Assembly (NCBI RefSeq): GCF_003719725.1
Contig: NZ_RIAX01000001.1
Coordinates: forward strand, 434,001 to 498,000
From: Planococcus salinus
GTDB taxonomy: Bacteria > Bacillota > Bacilli > Bacillales_A > Planococcaceae
Direction of reading: 5' to 3'
DNA: 64,000 nucleotides
Below, in pieces: positions 18,095 through 27,129 of this stretch; position 1 is the stretch's first letter, and each line of letters begins with the position of its first letter. The notes beneath the pieces were generated by a model. That model saw only the letters and a list, made by a program, of their open reading frames with translations, did no database searches and was not told the DNA's origin. The translations under genes and the position numbers were made by a program.

Positions 18095-19318
18095 TCAAAT
18101 GCTGTTTGGTGCTCCAATGGAACCGTCTTTCTCCAGTATCGGAATTTTAATTTCCACCGTATCCGGGTATTTGATGCCGGCTCCTGTATTCAACGCCACC
18201 ACTTTCTCCCCTTCTTTGATCCAGCCGGTTTGTTTCAGTTCCCGGATTGCCGCAAATGCTGCGGCGCCTTCCGGACAAATGAACGCCCCTTCCAAACGGG
18301 CAATCGTTTGCTGTTCTTCCAGCATGGTTTCATCGTCAATGGCAATGGCACATCCTTCTGTTTCATAAAGGGCTTCCAGCACCAGAAAATCCCCGAGTGC
18401 TTTCGGCACATTGATGCCAAAAGCCAGTGTAGTGGAGTCAGGCCAGAATTCAGACTCTTTCTTGTTTTCTTTCCATGCTTTGACGATGGGTGCGCATCCT
18501 GTCGCTTGGACTGCCACCAGGCGCGGAAGCTTCCCTTCCACCCAACCGAGCTTTTTCAGTTCGTTCAACGCTTTGTAAATACCGATCAACCCGACGCCTC
18601 CGCCGGTCGGATACAAAATCACGTCCGGCATTTCCCAATCCATCTGTTCGGCGATTTCCAGCCCCATCGTTTTTTTGCCTTCGATCCGGTACGGCTCTTT
18701 TAACGTGGAAGCGTCATATAATCCGTGTTCTTTGACGGCTTTTCCGACGATTTTTCCCGCATCGCTGATCAATCCATCCACCAAATACAGATTGGCTCCA
18801 GCAATGGCAACCTCATTTCTTGTGATGACTGGCGCATCGACCGGCATGACGATCGTCGAAGCGATCCCGGCTCTGGCGGCATATAACGCCCAGGCCGCTC
18901 CCGCATTGCCGTTGGTCGGCATCGCCAATTCCGTCACGCCGACTTCTTTCGCTTTGGATACGCCAACAGCTGCCCCTCTTGCTTTGAACGTGCCGGTCGG
19001 GACGAGGCCTTCGTCTTTCATATAGAGATGTTCAACGCCCATGTCTTTGCCGAGTGCCGGCATTGAAACAAGCGGCGTCATCCCTTCCCCCAAAGTGATG
19101 ACGTTTTGTTCTTCTTCTACCGGCAGCAGCTCGTGGTAGCGCCACAGATCCCCCTTCCTTGCGGTTACGTCTTCACGCTTGAGTTCTGCTTTTAGTTGAT
19201 CCCACTTGTAGTCAACCAGCAGCGGAGCTCCGCACGAACATAATTGATGCTGTTCTGAGGTGTTGTATGTATTGCCGCATTTCGGGCAATACAAATGTGA
19301 AATGTAACTGTATTTCAA
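18095..19318 (-). CDS. thrC: Threonine synthase with N-terminal zinc ribbon
   Basis: PLP enzyme converting O-phosphohomoserine to threonine. Residues about 10-32 form a zinc ribbon (YCPKCGNTYN ... LCSCGAP). The PLP lysine lies in PTGTFKARGA, and the phosphate-binding loop is GNAGAAWALYAARAG; YPTGGGVGLIGIYKA contacts the cofactor. At 407 residues it belongs to the longer zinc-ribbon threonine synthase group rather than the ~350-residue Bacillus ThrC. A related PLP lyase acting on another substrate is possible, since no other threonine genes are adjacent. Start is TTG 19318 with GGAAAGGGG upstream and a good sigma-A promoter. Confidence 0.82.
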   Translation of the reverse strand: MKYSYISHLYCPKCGNTYNTSEQHQLCSCGAPLLVDYKWDQLKAELKREDVTARKGDLWRYHELLPVEEEQNVITLGEGMTPLVSMPALGKDMGVEHLYMKDEGLVPTGTFKARGAAVGVSKAKEVGVTELAMPTNGNAGAAWALYAARAGIASTIVMPVDAPVITRNEVAIAGANLYLVDGLISDAGKIVGKAVKEHGLYDASTLKEPYRIEGKKTMGLEIAEQMDWEMPDVILYPTGGGVGLIGIYKALNELKKLGWVEGKLPRLVAVQATGCAPIVKAWKENKKESEFWPDSTTLAFGINVPKALGDFLVLEALYETEGCAIAIDDETMLEEQQTIARLEGAFICPEGAAAFAAIRELKQTGWIKEGEKVVALNTGAGIKYPDTVEIKIPILEKDGSIGAPNSI

Positions 19319-19345
19319 CTGCTCATCCCCTTTCCTTTTGAGGTA

Positions 19346-19374
19346 ATTTTAGCAATGAACTACAAAGTTGACAA
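19346..19374 (-). promoter_or_regulatory. Sigma-A promoter of the threonine synthase gene
   Basis: On the minus strand TTGTCA (19374-19369) and TAAAAT (19351-19346) are separated by 17 bp. Each hexamer has one mismatch to the sigma-A consensus. Confidence 0.7.
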
Positions 19375-19463
19375 TAATATTCTGAATTGTTAAACGAATG
19401 AAACCTGCCTTTCTGAAACTTTTTATTCTTTCGCCCGTAAACAATAGGCAAGAGGTGATTTAC

Positions 19464-21140
19464 ATGAAACGAAAAAATATAACCGCTTTTAGTTTCGCTA
19501 TTTTTCTGCTGCTCGCACCGACCACGGTTTTGGCCGTCGAGTATACGATTCCCGAAGTGACAATTGATGCACAGCTTACTGAAGATGGAACGGTTGAAGT
19601 CGTCGAGCAGCATACGTATGAATTCGAAGATGATTTTGAAGGGCTCTTAAGGGAAATCGGCACAAAGCCCGACACATCCGTCGAGCAGTTCGAGGCATTT
19701 GAAAATAACCGTGAACTGGAAGTGGAACAGGAAGACGACCTCTTCAGAATCTACAGAGCCGGCGATGACGAAACGGTAACGGTCGAAATGCATTACCAAA
19801 TTACCGGCGCAGTGGAAAAATTCGAAGACGGTGCCGAATTTTATTGGGGATTTTTTGATGAACGCAATGAAAGTGATTACGGCAATATGACGATTATCGT
19901 TCATCCTCCCGCTCCTGCTGAAGACGTTGAGTTTCTCGGCTACGAAGAAGCACAAGACACTGCTTCTCTGATGGTGGATGGTGCTGTTGAATTCAACATG
20001 GGTGAGGTTCCTGAAGGCAGAAATGGAGATATCCGTGTGATTTATGACGCTGAGCTGTTCCCAGCTGTCGAAGAACAGGCTGGAACGGTCCGCGACGAAT
20101 TGGCGGATGACCGGCAACAGCAGGAGGAAGATGCCGCAGCGTTTGCCGCAAACCAGCAGACGGCACGGGGCATCGGCAATGTGGTCCTCCCTGTCGGAGC
20201 TGCATTATTGGCGCTGTTGCTTGGCTGGGCATGGTTCCGTTCCCGCCGTGACAAACAACAGGCAGCCGTTGACGACTCCCGTTTCTTTGTACCGAAACAA
20301 AAGATGAGTATTCCGGCGACGATTTATTATGTGAAATCAGTGTTCTTAAGCCCCAATGCTACGGCTGCTGCCTTGATGGAACTCGTCCGAAAAGGTCACG
20401 TCAAACAAGTGACTGAAGATATTTTCGAATTGATTGACCGCAATACAGAATATACACACGAAGCGGCGTTGATCGAGTTATTATTTGACCATGTCGGAGA
20501 TGGCACTTCTTTTGACGTCGGCGAACTTGAGAACTATACAAAAGATGAAGACCATGCTGAGACGTATAATGAATTGATCAGCCAGTGGACTAAAGGCATT
20601 GCCGACGAAGTAAAAGGAAAACATTTGTACCGGAAACATTCAAAAATCCGTTGGTCATCTGCGGTAATTGCATTGGTGTTCGGCGCTGCAGCCGGCTATT
20701 TCGGCTGGTATGAACTGTATCCGTTACTGGCGGTTTCCATCTTCATCGCCGTGGCGTTTCTGGCTTTTGCTGTTTTCTATCACCCGCGCACCGTGGAAGG
20801 GCTCATCATTAAGAAAGAATGGCAGCAACTGACCAGCGCAATGGAAGATCTTCCTTCTGAACAGTGGCACCAATTGACCCATGATGAAAAACTTCGTGCC
20901 TATGCGTACGCACTGGGTGTCGAAAACAAAAATCTCGATAAAAAAGGTGCTGCGTTTTCATTGGCAGAGACGGCTTCTGATTCTGTTGCCACCGGAAGCT
21001 TTGTCATGAACCCGATCTTCCTCACTACGATCTTTGTAGCCGCAAGTTCCAACTCAACAGCCCATGCAAGCGGCGGCTCTTCCATGCCTGCCGGGGGCGG
21101 TGGAGTCGGCGGCAGCGGCGGCGGATCCGGTGCTTTTTAA
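19464..21140 (+). CDS. DUF2207 membrane protein
   Basis: A 558-residue protein. A signal peptide (MKRKNITAFSFAIFLLLAPTTVLA) is followed by an extracytoplasmic beta-rich domain (about 25-225), a membrane helix (about 235-255), and a cytoplasmic domain. Two more helices (about 395-440) and a glycine-rich tail ending GGVGGSGGGSGAF come last. This is the layout of DUF2207 proteins. ATG 19464 has AGAGGTGA 7 nt upstream. The molecular role of the family is unknown; the glycine-rich tail is typical of it. A strong terminator follows. Confidence 0.88.
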   Translation: MKRKNITAFSFAIFLLLAPTTVLAVEYTIPEVTIDAQLTEDGTVEVVEQHTYEFEDDFEGLLREIGTKPDTSVEQFEAFENNRELEVEQEDDLFRIYRAGDDETVTVEMHYQITGAVEKFEDGAEFYWGFFDERNESDYGNMTIIVHPPAPAEDVEFLGYEEAQDTASLMVDGAVEFNMGEVPEGRNGDIRVIYDAELFPAVEEQAGTVRDELADDRQQQEEDAAAFAANQQTARGIGNVVLPVGAALLALLLGWAWFRSRRDKQQAAVDDSRFFVPKQKMSIPATIYYVKSVFLSPNATAAALMELVRKGHVKQVTEDIFELIDRNTEYTHEAALIELLFDHVGDGTSFDVGELENYTKDEDHAETYNELISQWTKGIADEVKGKHLYRKHSKIRWSSAVIALVFGAAAGYFGWYELYPLLAVSIFIAVAFLAFAVFYHPRTVEGLIIKKEWQQLTSAMEDLPSEQWHQLTHDEKLRAYAYALGVENKNLDKKGAAFSLAETASDSVATGSFVMNPIFLTTIFVAASSNSTAHASGGSSMPAGGGGVGGSGGGSGAF

Positions 21141-21160
21141 AAAAGATTGACCCATAAACT

Positions 21161-21204
21161 AAAAGCCGGCTTTCAGTCTATATTGACTGGAAGCCGGCTT
21201 TTTT
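21161..21204 (+). terminator. Rho-independent terminator
   Basis: AAAAGCCGGCTTTCAGTC pairs with GACTGGAAGCCGGCTTTT, followed by further T. It ends the DUF2207 gene, and may also serve the minus-strand 30-codon gene at 21242. Confidence 0.92.
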
Positions 21205-21241
21205 GATGTGAACAGATCAGCGCTGTACGTTTTTATTTCGT

Positions 21242-21334
21242 TTAAAACCTGTCGTCTGTCTCACTTACTTCAACACCTATAATAAGCGTCAGAATGGCGG
21301 TAACGATTAGAACCAGCGACATAACCACTAACAT
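21242..21334 (-). CDS. 30-residue single-helix membrane microprotein
   Basis: A short frame, MLVVMSLVLIVTAILTLIIG then VEVSETDDRF, with AGGAGGGG 6 nt before the ATG at 21334. Residues 1-21 are a single hydrophobic helix followed by an acidic tail. The RBS is one of the strongest in the window and the stop is followed by the terminator hairpin at 21161-21204. It lies divergent from the heme-copper operon. I do not recognise it; a role as a small membrane regulator or subunit is only a guess. Confidence 0.6.
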   Translation of the reverse strand: MLVVMSLVLIVTAILTLIIGVEVSETDDRF

Positions 21335-21515
21335 TGGAATCCCCTCCTGTGCGATTTAATGGCAAGCTTTTCAGAAATGACCATTACGCATTTTTCAAGT
21401 TACTTATTATAAATTCTGATTCACAAATTTGATTGGTCGTACAAAATCAGGTGTTTCCTGCTTGTCCCCTTCATTATAGACGGCATTTGCCAATGAATCC
21501 TTGACCTTCATCAAG

Positions 21516-21529
21516 TTTGATTAATCAAA
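21516..21529. promoter_or_regulatory. TTTGATTAATCAAA palindrome
   Basis: A perfect 14-bp palindrome with the TTGAT/ATCAA half sites of FNR-type boxes, but with 2 rather than 4 bases between them. It lies 38 bp upstream of the larger palindrome at 21567. It may be a second regulator site for the heme-copper operon. Confidence 0.3.
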
Positions 21530-21566
21530 GCGTATCACCTATACAAAAAATTCACAATAAACTGAT

Positions 21567-21613
21567 TTTCCTTGACGTGCGTCAAGGAAATAAAGGACAT
21601 GTTCTGATATGAT
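21567..21613 (+). promoter_or_regulatory. CRP/FNR-type activator site and -10 box of the heme-copper operon
   Basis: TTTCCTTGACG and CGTCAAGGAAA form a perfect inverted repeat with a 2-bp centre (21567-21590); its core TTGAC-N4-GTCAA has the spacing of CRP/FNR-family boxes. A TATGAT -10 box lies at 21608-21613 with no good -35. If transcription starts near 21620, the palindrome is centred at about -41.5, the classic class II activator position. The 150-nt leader up to 21773 is otherwise featureless. Confidence 0.55.
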
Positions 21614-21772
21614 GAGTGGCTAGAAAGAGATATTGTCAGGATGTACATCGATTCTTTAAACTGGACGGCCGATTGACTCCTGAAAAACTAGGAAAAGGAG
21701 GATAGGTTTTCATTTTGCAACAGCCTTGATAAGATTAAAATACTCAAAATATTCTGTGAAGGAGGGATTAAA

Positions 21773-21928
21773 ATGAAGGATTCATCTTCTGAAGGTAAAA
21801 AAAAAGAAGAGCAACTTACTTCTCAGGAAGCATCTTTAAAGGGTACATTCGTTTCCGTTCTAATCATTGCGGCCTTCATGCTTATATCCTGGTTCAGCGT
21901 CTTCTTACTGTTTTTGGAACGAAACTAA
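21773..21928 (+). CDS. Heme-copper oxidoreductase subunit IIa (51 aa)
   Basis: A 51-residue protein: a charged N-terminal half (KDSSSEGKKKEEQLTSQEAS) and one membrane helix (VSVLIIAAFMLISWFSVFLLFL). This is the layout of subunit IIa of ba3-type heme-copper enzymes, and it lies directly upstream of subunit II. AAGGAGGG precedes ATG 21773. The helix is expected to occupy the place of a missing subunit II helix in the complex. It is too short to identify by itself; the call rests on position and layout. Confidence 0.8.
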   Translation: MKDSSSEGKKKEEQLTSQEASLKGTFVSVLIIAAFMLISWFSVFLLFLERN

Positions 21929-21970
21929 ACAATTTAATCATTTCAGGACACCGAAAGGAGAAGTTCAATT

Positions 21971-22438
21971 ATGCATATCCATCGTTATGAGAAACTCTGG
22001 TTAATCATCGGCTCTCTTATATTGTTTATTTTTCTGGGCATCTTGGCAGTCCAAACCTTTTTCCTGGAAATGGGTCCACCGAGCCATGCTGAAACCATTG
22101 ATCCAGAAGAGGTTCGGGAATCTGAAATCTTCGCAGACGCTGAGCTGCAGCAAATCGGAGACAATGAATACGAAATTGCCATGATTGCGGAAATGTTTGC
22201 TTTTCAACCGGGTGATCTGGAAATTCCAGCCGGAGCTACGGTCCATTTCACATTGGCTTCTCCTGATGTAACCCATGGCTTTAAGATCACGGACACCAAT
22301 GTCAACGTCATGGTTGTTCCCGGTCATATATCAAAAGTGAGTCACACATTTAATGAACCCGGCGAATACTTAATTTTATGCAATGAATATTGCGGACTCG
22401 GCCATGAATATATGGCAAACACCATTACCGTCAATTAA
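21971..22438 (+). CDS. CuA-containing subunit II of a B-family heme-copper enzyme
   Basis: A 155-residue subunit with one N-terminal membrane helix (about 9-30) and a cupredoxin domain outside the cell. The CuA ligands are intact: His102 (DVTHGF), Cys137, Cys141, His145 and Met148 in CNEYCGLGHEYM. The single helix and short length match Thermus ba3 subunit II and the Bacillus qCuANOR small subunit rather than the longer aa3 CtaC. An AAAGGAG RBS precedes ATG 21971. Subunit I follows after 22 bp. Confidence 0.92.
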   Translation: MHIHRYEKLWLIIGSLILFIFLGILAVQTFFLEMGPPSHAETIDPEEVRESEIFADAELQQIGDNEYEIAMIAEMFAFQPGDLEIPAGATVHFTLASPDVTHGFKITDTNVNVMVVPGHISKVSHTFNEPGEYLILCNEYCGLGHEYMANTITVN

Positions 22439-22460
22439 AAAATAGAAAGAAGGGAAAAAA

Positions 22461-24158
22461 ATGACGCATATAACAGAAGCTCCAATTCGACACAAAGGAA
22501 CAGCTGTAAACGAAGATGCGGTGGCTGGAATTCCAAGACAGGATTACCGGTTATCCCTTGCTAACTTATCCATCGCATTTATCGCCTTATTGGTCGGCGG
22601 TATCGCCGGATTGCTGCAGGGCTTTGTCCGTAGCGGCTTTCTGGAACTTCCATCCTGGATCAGTTATTATGCTTTATTGACTGCACACGGTGTTCTGCTG
22701 GTCCTGGTATTAAGCTCATTTTTCAGTATCGGCTATTTGTATGCCGGAACTTCGCGTGTGCTTGGCGGACTCGCCAGTAAAACGATTGCATTCGGCTGGA
22801 CAGGTTTCGGCCTGATGACAGTAGGTACGGTAATTGCGGCGTTTTTCATTCTTGCTGGCGATGCAAATGTACTTTATACATTCTATACGCCAATGCAGGC
22901 GCATCCGTGGTTTTATATCGGTCTTGCGTTGATTGTCGTCGGTATTTTACTGAATTGCATCGGAATGTTCATCACTTACCAGAGCTGGAGAAAGCGGAAT
23001 CCGGGACAACTAACTCCCCTGTTCGCCTTTTTCTCCAATGCCGTGTTTGTCCTTTGGGTCTTTGCTTCCCTGTTCATCGCCGTTTTTGTCGTAGGCTTTG
23101 TAATTCCCTGGGCGTTTGGATGGGTTCCGACCATCGATCCGATGATGGGTCGGACCTTGTTTTGGGCATTCGGTCATACGCTTGTAAACATTTGGATGCT
23201 GACATCCATTTCCGCCTGGTATGTCTCAATGCCGAAAATTATCGGCGGGAAAGTTTTCAGTGACTCTCTGGCGCGTGTCGCAGTAGTCATTTTGGTAGTT
23301 GCCAACGTACCGGGAGGCTTTCATCACCAGATCCTGGATCCCGGCTTATCGGTCGAATTGAAATTTTTGCATGTAATCCAGACATTCATGATTATTTTTC
23401 CTTCCCTCATGACAGCCTTTGCCATGCTGGCAACCATGGAGCGTGCAGGCAGAGCGAAAGGTGTGACCAGTTTATTGGGCTGGTGGAAGGTACTCCCTTG
23501 GTCTGACGCCCGCTTCTTCGCTTTGATCGTCGCCATGTTTGCTTTTATCCCAGCTGGACTGGGTGGAATCATCAATGCCAGTAACCAGATCAACCAGGTC
23601 GTCCACAATTCGATCTGGGTCACAGGTCATTTGCATTTAACCGTCGGAACCACGGTAATGCTGACCTTTTTCGGGATTTCCTATTGGTTGATTCCGTACT
23701 TGACTGGCAGAAAGATGACCAGGACCCTCAACCGGTTGGGTATCATTCAGACAATTGTATGGGCAAGCGGCATGCTCATCATGTCAGGTGCCATGCATGC
23801 CAACGGATTGCTTGGAAGTCCCCGCCGTACTGCAGACACGACTTATAATGGCCATAGCGCAGCCTCTGAGTGGGCTACGTATGAGATGTTCATGGCCATG
23901 GGTGGAGTCATCTTATTTATCGGTATCGTTTTGCTGATCTATATTTGGGCGCAGCTTGCATTTTTCGCCCCTAAAGGCGACACCGATTTTCCGATCGGTG
24001 AAGATTACCGGCCAGCAGATGCTTCCCCATTGTTTATGGATCGCTGGGCGATCTGGGTGGCCCTGGGCACACTTTCCATTGCCATCGCCTACGTAATCCC
24101 ATTATTGGACTTTGCTTCAGGGCATACACCGGGCTCTCCACCATTTTTAATGCCTTAG
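22461..24158 (+). CDS. B-family heme-copper subunit I, probable CuA-type nitric oxide reductase
   Basis: Catalytic subunit with about 13 membrane helices, 565 residues. Heme and metal histidines are all present: His76 (AHGVLL), His239 (FGHTLV), His288-His289 (GFHHQ), and His390 and His392 (TGHLHL). In oxygen-reducing ba3 enzymes the segment reads GHPxVYFW, where Tyr four after the histidine is cross-linked to it. Here it reads GHTLVNIW, with Asn243 at that position. B-family proteins without this tyrosine include the electrogenic nitric oxide reductases (bNOR or qCuANOR, as in Bacillus azotoformans). I therefore favour NO reduction to N2O, fed through CuA. An oxidase of unusual chemistry cannot be excluded. 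A strong terminator follows. Confidence 0.85.
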   Translation: MTHITEAPIRHKGTAVNEDAVAGIPRQDYRLSLANLSIAFIALLVGGIAGLLQGFVRSGFLELPSWISYYALLTAHGVLLVLVLSSFFSIGYLYAGTSRVLGGLASKTIAFGWTGFGLMTVGTVIAAFFILAGDANVLYTFYTPMQAHPWFYIGLALIVVGILLNCIGMFITYQSWRKRNPGQLTPLFAFFSNAVFVLWVFASLFIAVFVVGFVIPWAFGWVPTIDPMMGRTLFWAFGHTLVNIWMLTSISAWYVSMPKIIGGKVFSDSLARVAVVILVVANVPGGFHHQILDPGLSVELKFLHVIQTFMIIFPSLMTAFAMLATMERAGRAKGVTSLLGWWKVLPWSDARFFALIVAMFAFIPAGLGGIINASNQINQVVHNSIWVTGHLHLTVGTTVMLTFFGISYWLIPYLTGRKMTRTLNRLGIIQTIVWASGMLIMSGAMHANGLLGSPRRTADTTYNGHSAASEWATYEMFMAMGGVILFIGIVLLIYIWAQLAFFAPKGDTDFPIGEDYRPADASPLFMDRWAIWVALGTLSIAIAYVIPLLDFASGHTPGSPPFLMP

Positions 24159-24182
24159 GTTTAAAAGAAACGGAGTAAAATT

Positions 24183-24232
24183 AAAAGGATGATTCCAGTC
24201 TTATGAAGAAAAGACTGGGATCATCCTTTTTC
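24183..24232 (+). terminator. Rho-independent terminator of the heme-copper operon
   Basis: AGGATGATTCCAGTCTT pairs with AAGACTGGGATCATCCT and is followed by TTTTTCTTTTTTT. Confidence 0.9.
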
Positions 24233-24302
24233 TTTTTTTGGTCCATTACCCGTCAGTTCATGCGCTTCCACTGTGAAGTGAGTAGAGGCTTAGCAGGAAG
24301 TG

Positions 24303-25019
24303 TTAAATTGAAATTTCAACCGATAAAAACTCGGACAGTGACTGCTCACGCTTGTCGAGCATGATCTGTTCCGGCTTGATGCCCTGTTCACGCAGTACTT
24401 GAATGTTCTGCACGAGAAATTCATCGCTGCCAACAACATAGAAAAGTCCGTTTTTGTCTGCAGTAAGATTCTTCAGTTCTTCGTAATAGTCTTTGCGGTT
24501 ATCGACGAACTGGGCGGTGAACTTCCTGGCAGGTGCAGAATTAAAAATATTGGTAAATAAGAAATCTTTCGAGGAATCGATGTTCAGAGAATGGATTTGA
24601 TTGACATTGTCAGCATGGTCGAAATAATCAAGTACAAGCGGTCTGAACGTGGCCAGGCCCACGCCGGATGACAGCAGATAAACATTTTTGTTGTCTCTTT
24701 TAAGCGGCACATTCGAATGAGTTTTAAATATTGCAACTTCATTACCGACTTCAAGGCTTCTTAAAACCGTTTTAAAATCCGAGCACTGCTCTTTGATTCG
24801 TGTTGTGATACCGATTGAATTTTCGCTCGGTAAAGTGGAGATTGACATGTGACGAATCAGGCCGCGGTTTGGTTTATCTCCGGCATTGAAACCTTCAAGT
24901 GCAAAGTGGGTGTGGGAACCCTCTTCCCATGTAAAGTCTTCCGGACAGTCGAGCAGATACGTTTTAACCTCAGGCGTTTCTTCAATAATCTTATTTATTT
25001 TCGTCCAGTATATTTGCAT
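24303..25019 (-). CDS. Flavin reductase of the ferredoxin-NADP reductase fold, Fur-regulated
   Basis: A 238-residue soluble FAD/NAD(P)H protein. RHMSISTLPSE fits the FAD-binding RxxS motif, and LLSSGVGLATFRPL the pyridine-nucleotide site. No 2Fe-2S domain follows, so it transfers electrons to an external partner. A Fur box lies about 55 bp upstream of the start, suggesting induction in iron starvation, for instance as a ferric-siderophore or heme-related reductase. The partner is not visible nearby. AAGGAG upstream of the ATG supports the start. Confidence 0.8.
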   Translation of the reverse strand: MQIYWTKINKIIEETPEVKTYLLDCPEDFTWEEGSHTHFALEGFNAGDKPNRGLIRHMSISTLPSENSIGITTRIKEQCSDFKTVLRSLEVGNEVAIFKTHSNVPLKRDNKNVYLLSSGVGLATFRPLVLDYFDHADNVNQIHSLNIDSSKDFLFTNIFNSAPARKFTAQFVDNRKDYYEELKNLTADKNGLFYVVGSDEFLVQNIQVLREQGIKPEQIMLDKREQSLSEFLSVEISI

Positions 25020-25073
25020 TATATATCTCCTTCTTCAATAGGTTTATCCATTACTATTCTACTGTACCACAAA

Positions 25074-25088
25074 TGATAATGGTTCTCA
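25074..25088. promoter_or_regulatory. Fur box
   Basis: TGATAATGGTTCTCA matches the 7-1-7 motif TGATAAT-N-ATTATCA at 12 of 14 positions. It lies upstream of the flavin reductase gene. Confidence 0.6.
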
Positions 25089-25407
25089 ATTAAATAATCT
25101 GTATGTACTATAAAAATTTCAAACCTTAACCCAGAATGGCTCTTCTATCAAATTAGTCTCCCAATTGACACTTACTTTACTCCGGAGATATTTTATATAA
25201 CAATATTGTAAAGGTACACTTTTATAAACAGAAAAGGAGAAAAGATGAGTTTTGATCAGTGTCTTCTCTCCCACGTATTCAAACAGCTACTGATAAGCTG
25301 TCATGTGTTAGCTCATAGGAAAGACCTCCATTCGTTGGATGTACTTTCACACTGCTTTTCTGTTTCACTTTTTATTTCAGTAAAGGCTTTTATTAAACTC
25401 CACTTAC
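25089..25407. other. Intergenic region with a repeated 17-mer
   Basis: No convincing gene. TTGTAAAGGTACACTTT occurs near 25206 and again, with one change, near 26002 in the same orientation. A plus-strand open frame from 25245 has a fair RBS but runs antisense into the VOC gene and shows no protein features. Confidence 0.4.
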
Positions 25408-25860
25408 TTACTTGTTATCAATTTGTTCCGCCAAACCGATTAGAATTCCTTCGGTTCCACGGATGTAGCAGAGCCGATACGAGTCCTCGTACTGAACCAC
25501 TTCGCCAACGAGCTGAGCACCACATTTCGTGAGTCCGGATACCATTCCGTCAATGTCTTCAACGGTGAACATGACGCGTAGATAACCGAGAGCATTTACA
25601 GGAGCAGTCCGGTGATCTGATATAGTAGGCGGGGTGAGAAAACGCGATAGTTCAAGTCGGCTATGGCCATCTGGGGTAACCATCATAGCAATCTCTACAC
25701 GCTGTGAACCCAATCCGGTTACGCGCCCCGCCCATTCGCCTTCGACAACGGTTCGTCCTTCGAGGTTCAAGCCAATTTCCTCGAAGAATGAGATTGCTTC
25801 ATCAAGGGACTCTACAACGATGCCGATATTATCCATTCTTAGTAATTTGTTTTTCTCCAT
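25408..25860 (-). CDS. VOC (glyoxalase/bleomycin-resistance) family protein
   Basis: A 150-residue protein with the paired beta-alpha-beta-beta-beta modules of the VOC fold: DNIGIVVESLDEAISFFEEIGL in the first half and LRVMFTVEDIDGMVSGLTKCG in the second. The usual metal ligands His/Glu are only partly visible (Glu in EIAMM and EGILIGL), so the metal and reaction are uncertain. The RBS AGGAGGTG precedes the ATG. Single-gene unit. Confidence 0.82.
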   Translation of the reverse strand: MEKNKLLRMDNIGIVVESLDEAISFFEEIGLNLEGRTVVEGEWAGRVTGLGSQRVEIAMMVTPDGHSRLELSRFLTPPTISDHRTAPVNALGYLRVMFTVEDIDGMVSGLTKCGAQLVGEVVQYEDSYRLCYIRGTEGILIGLAEQIDNK

Positions 25861-26176
25861 TGTTTCACCTCCTTGTGCATAAAAATTCTTATCTGAACTT
25901 TTTCGTAAACTATTCTATTTAAAAGTTACAAATTCCTTCCTTATAATAAACATCTTGTCACAGTTCAAGACAATAAAGAAAAGTCACGGTAGGGATACCA
26001 GTTGTAAAAGTACACTTTAATGAATAAAAAAGAAGAAGCTTAAGCGTAAGCTCATTCTCTTTCGATAAGCCGTCTTATGTAAAATGGATTTTTTATTTCC
26101 TTGATTTACCCGCAGCAAAGAATTTTATGAACAGAAATTATATATGCTACGATAAAAATAAAAAGGAGCGATTTCT
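25861..26176. other. Intergenic region, AT-rich
   Basis: Contains the second copy of the TTGTAAA-type 17-mer near 26002 and a weak hairpin GCTTAAGCGTAAGC near 26038. No gene is seen. AAGGAGCG at 26163 is the RBS of the next gene. Confidence 0.4.
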
Positions 26177-26922
<746 letters not shown>

Positions 26923-27129
26923 TTTATTGCTCGATCCATTCTTGCTTCGATCCAAAAATCTGTGGAACGGACTAAAGTCCACTGGTACAGACAAAGAATT
27001 TGAAAACGTGTGATTGATCGGTCTCTTCTCTCCTTTTGTATTTCCGACAACTCCTGATATATGTACTAAAATCAGAACTGGAGAGCTCAGTGGTATTGGT
27101 TTTATACTTGCCAATAAAAACACGTGAGT

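Noticed and set aside
22461-24158. Standard ba3 cytochrome c oxidase subunit I
   Set aside because: The histidines fit, but Asn243 replaces the cross-linked tyrosine, so a nitric oxide reductase is the better reading.
25245-25532. 95-codon plus-strand frame with a fair RBS
   Set aside because: Its 3' third is antisense to the VOC gene and the sequence has no coherent domain.
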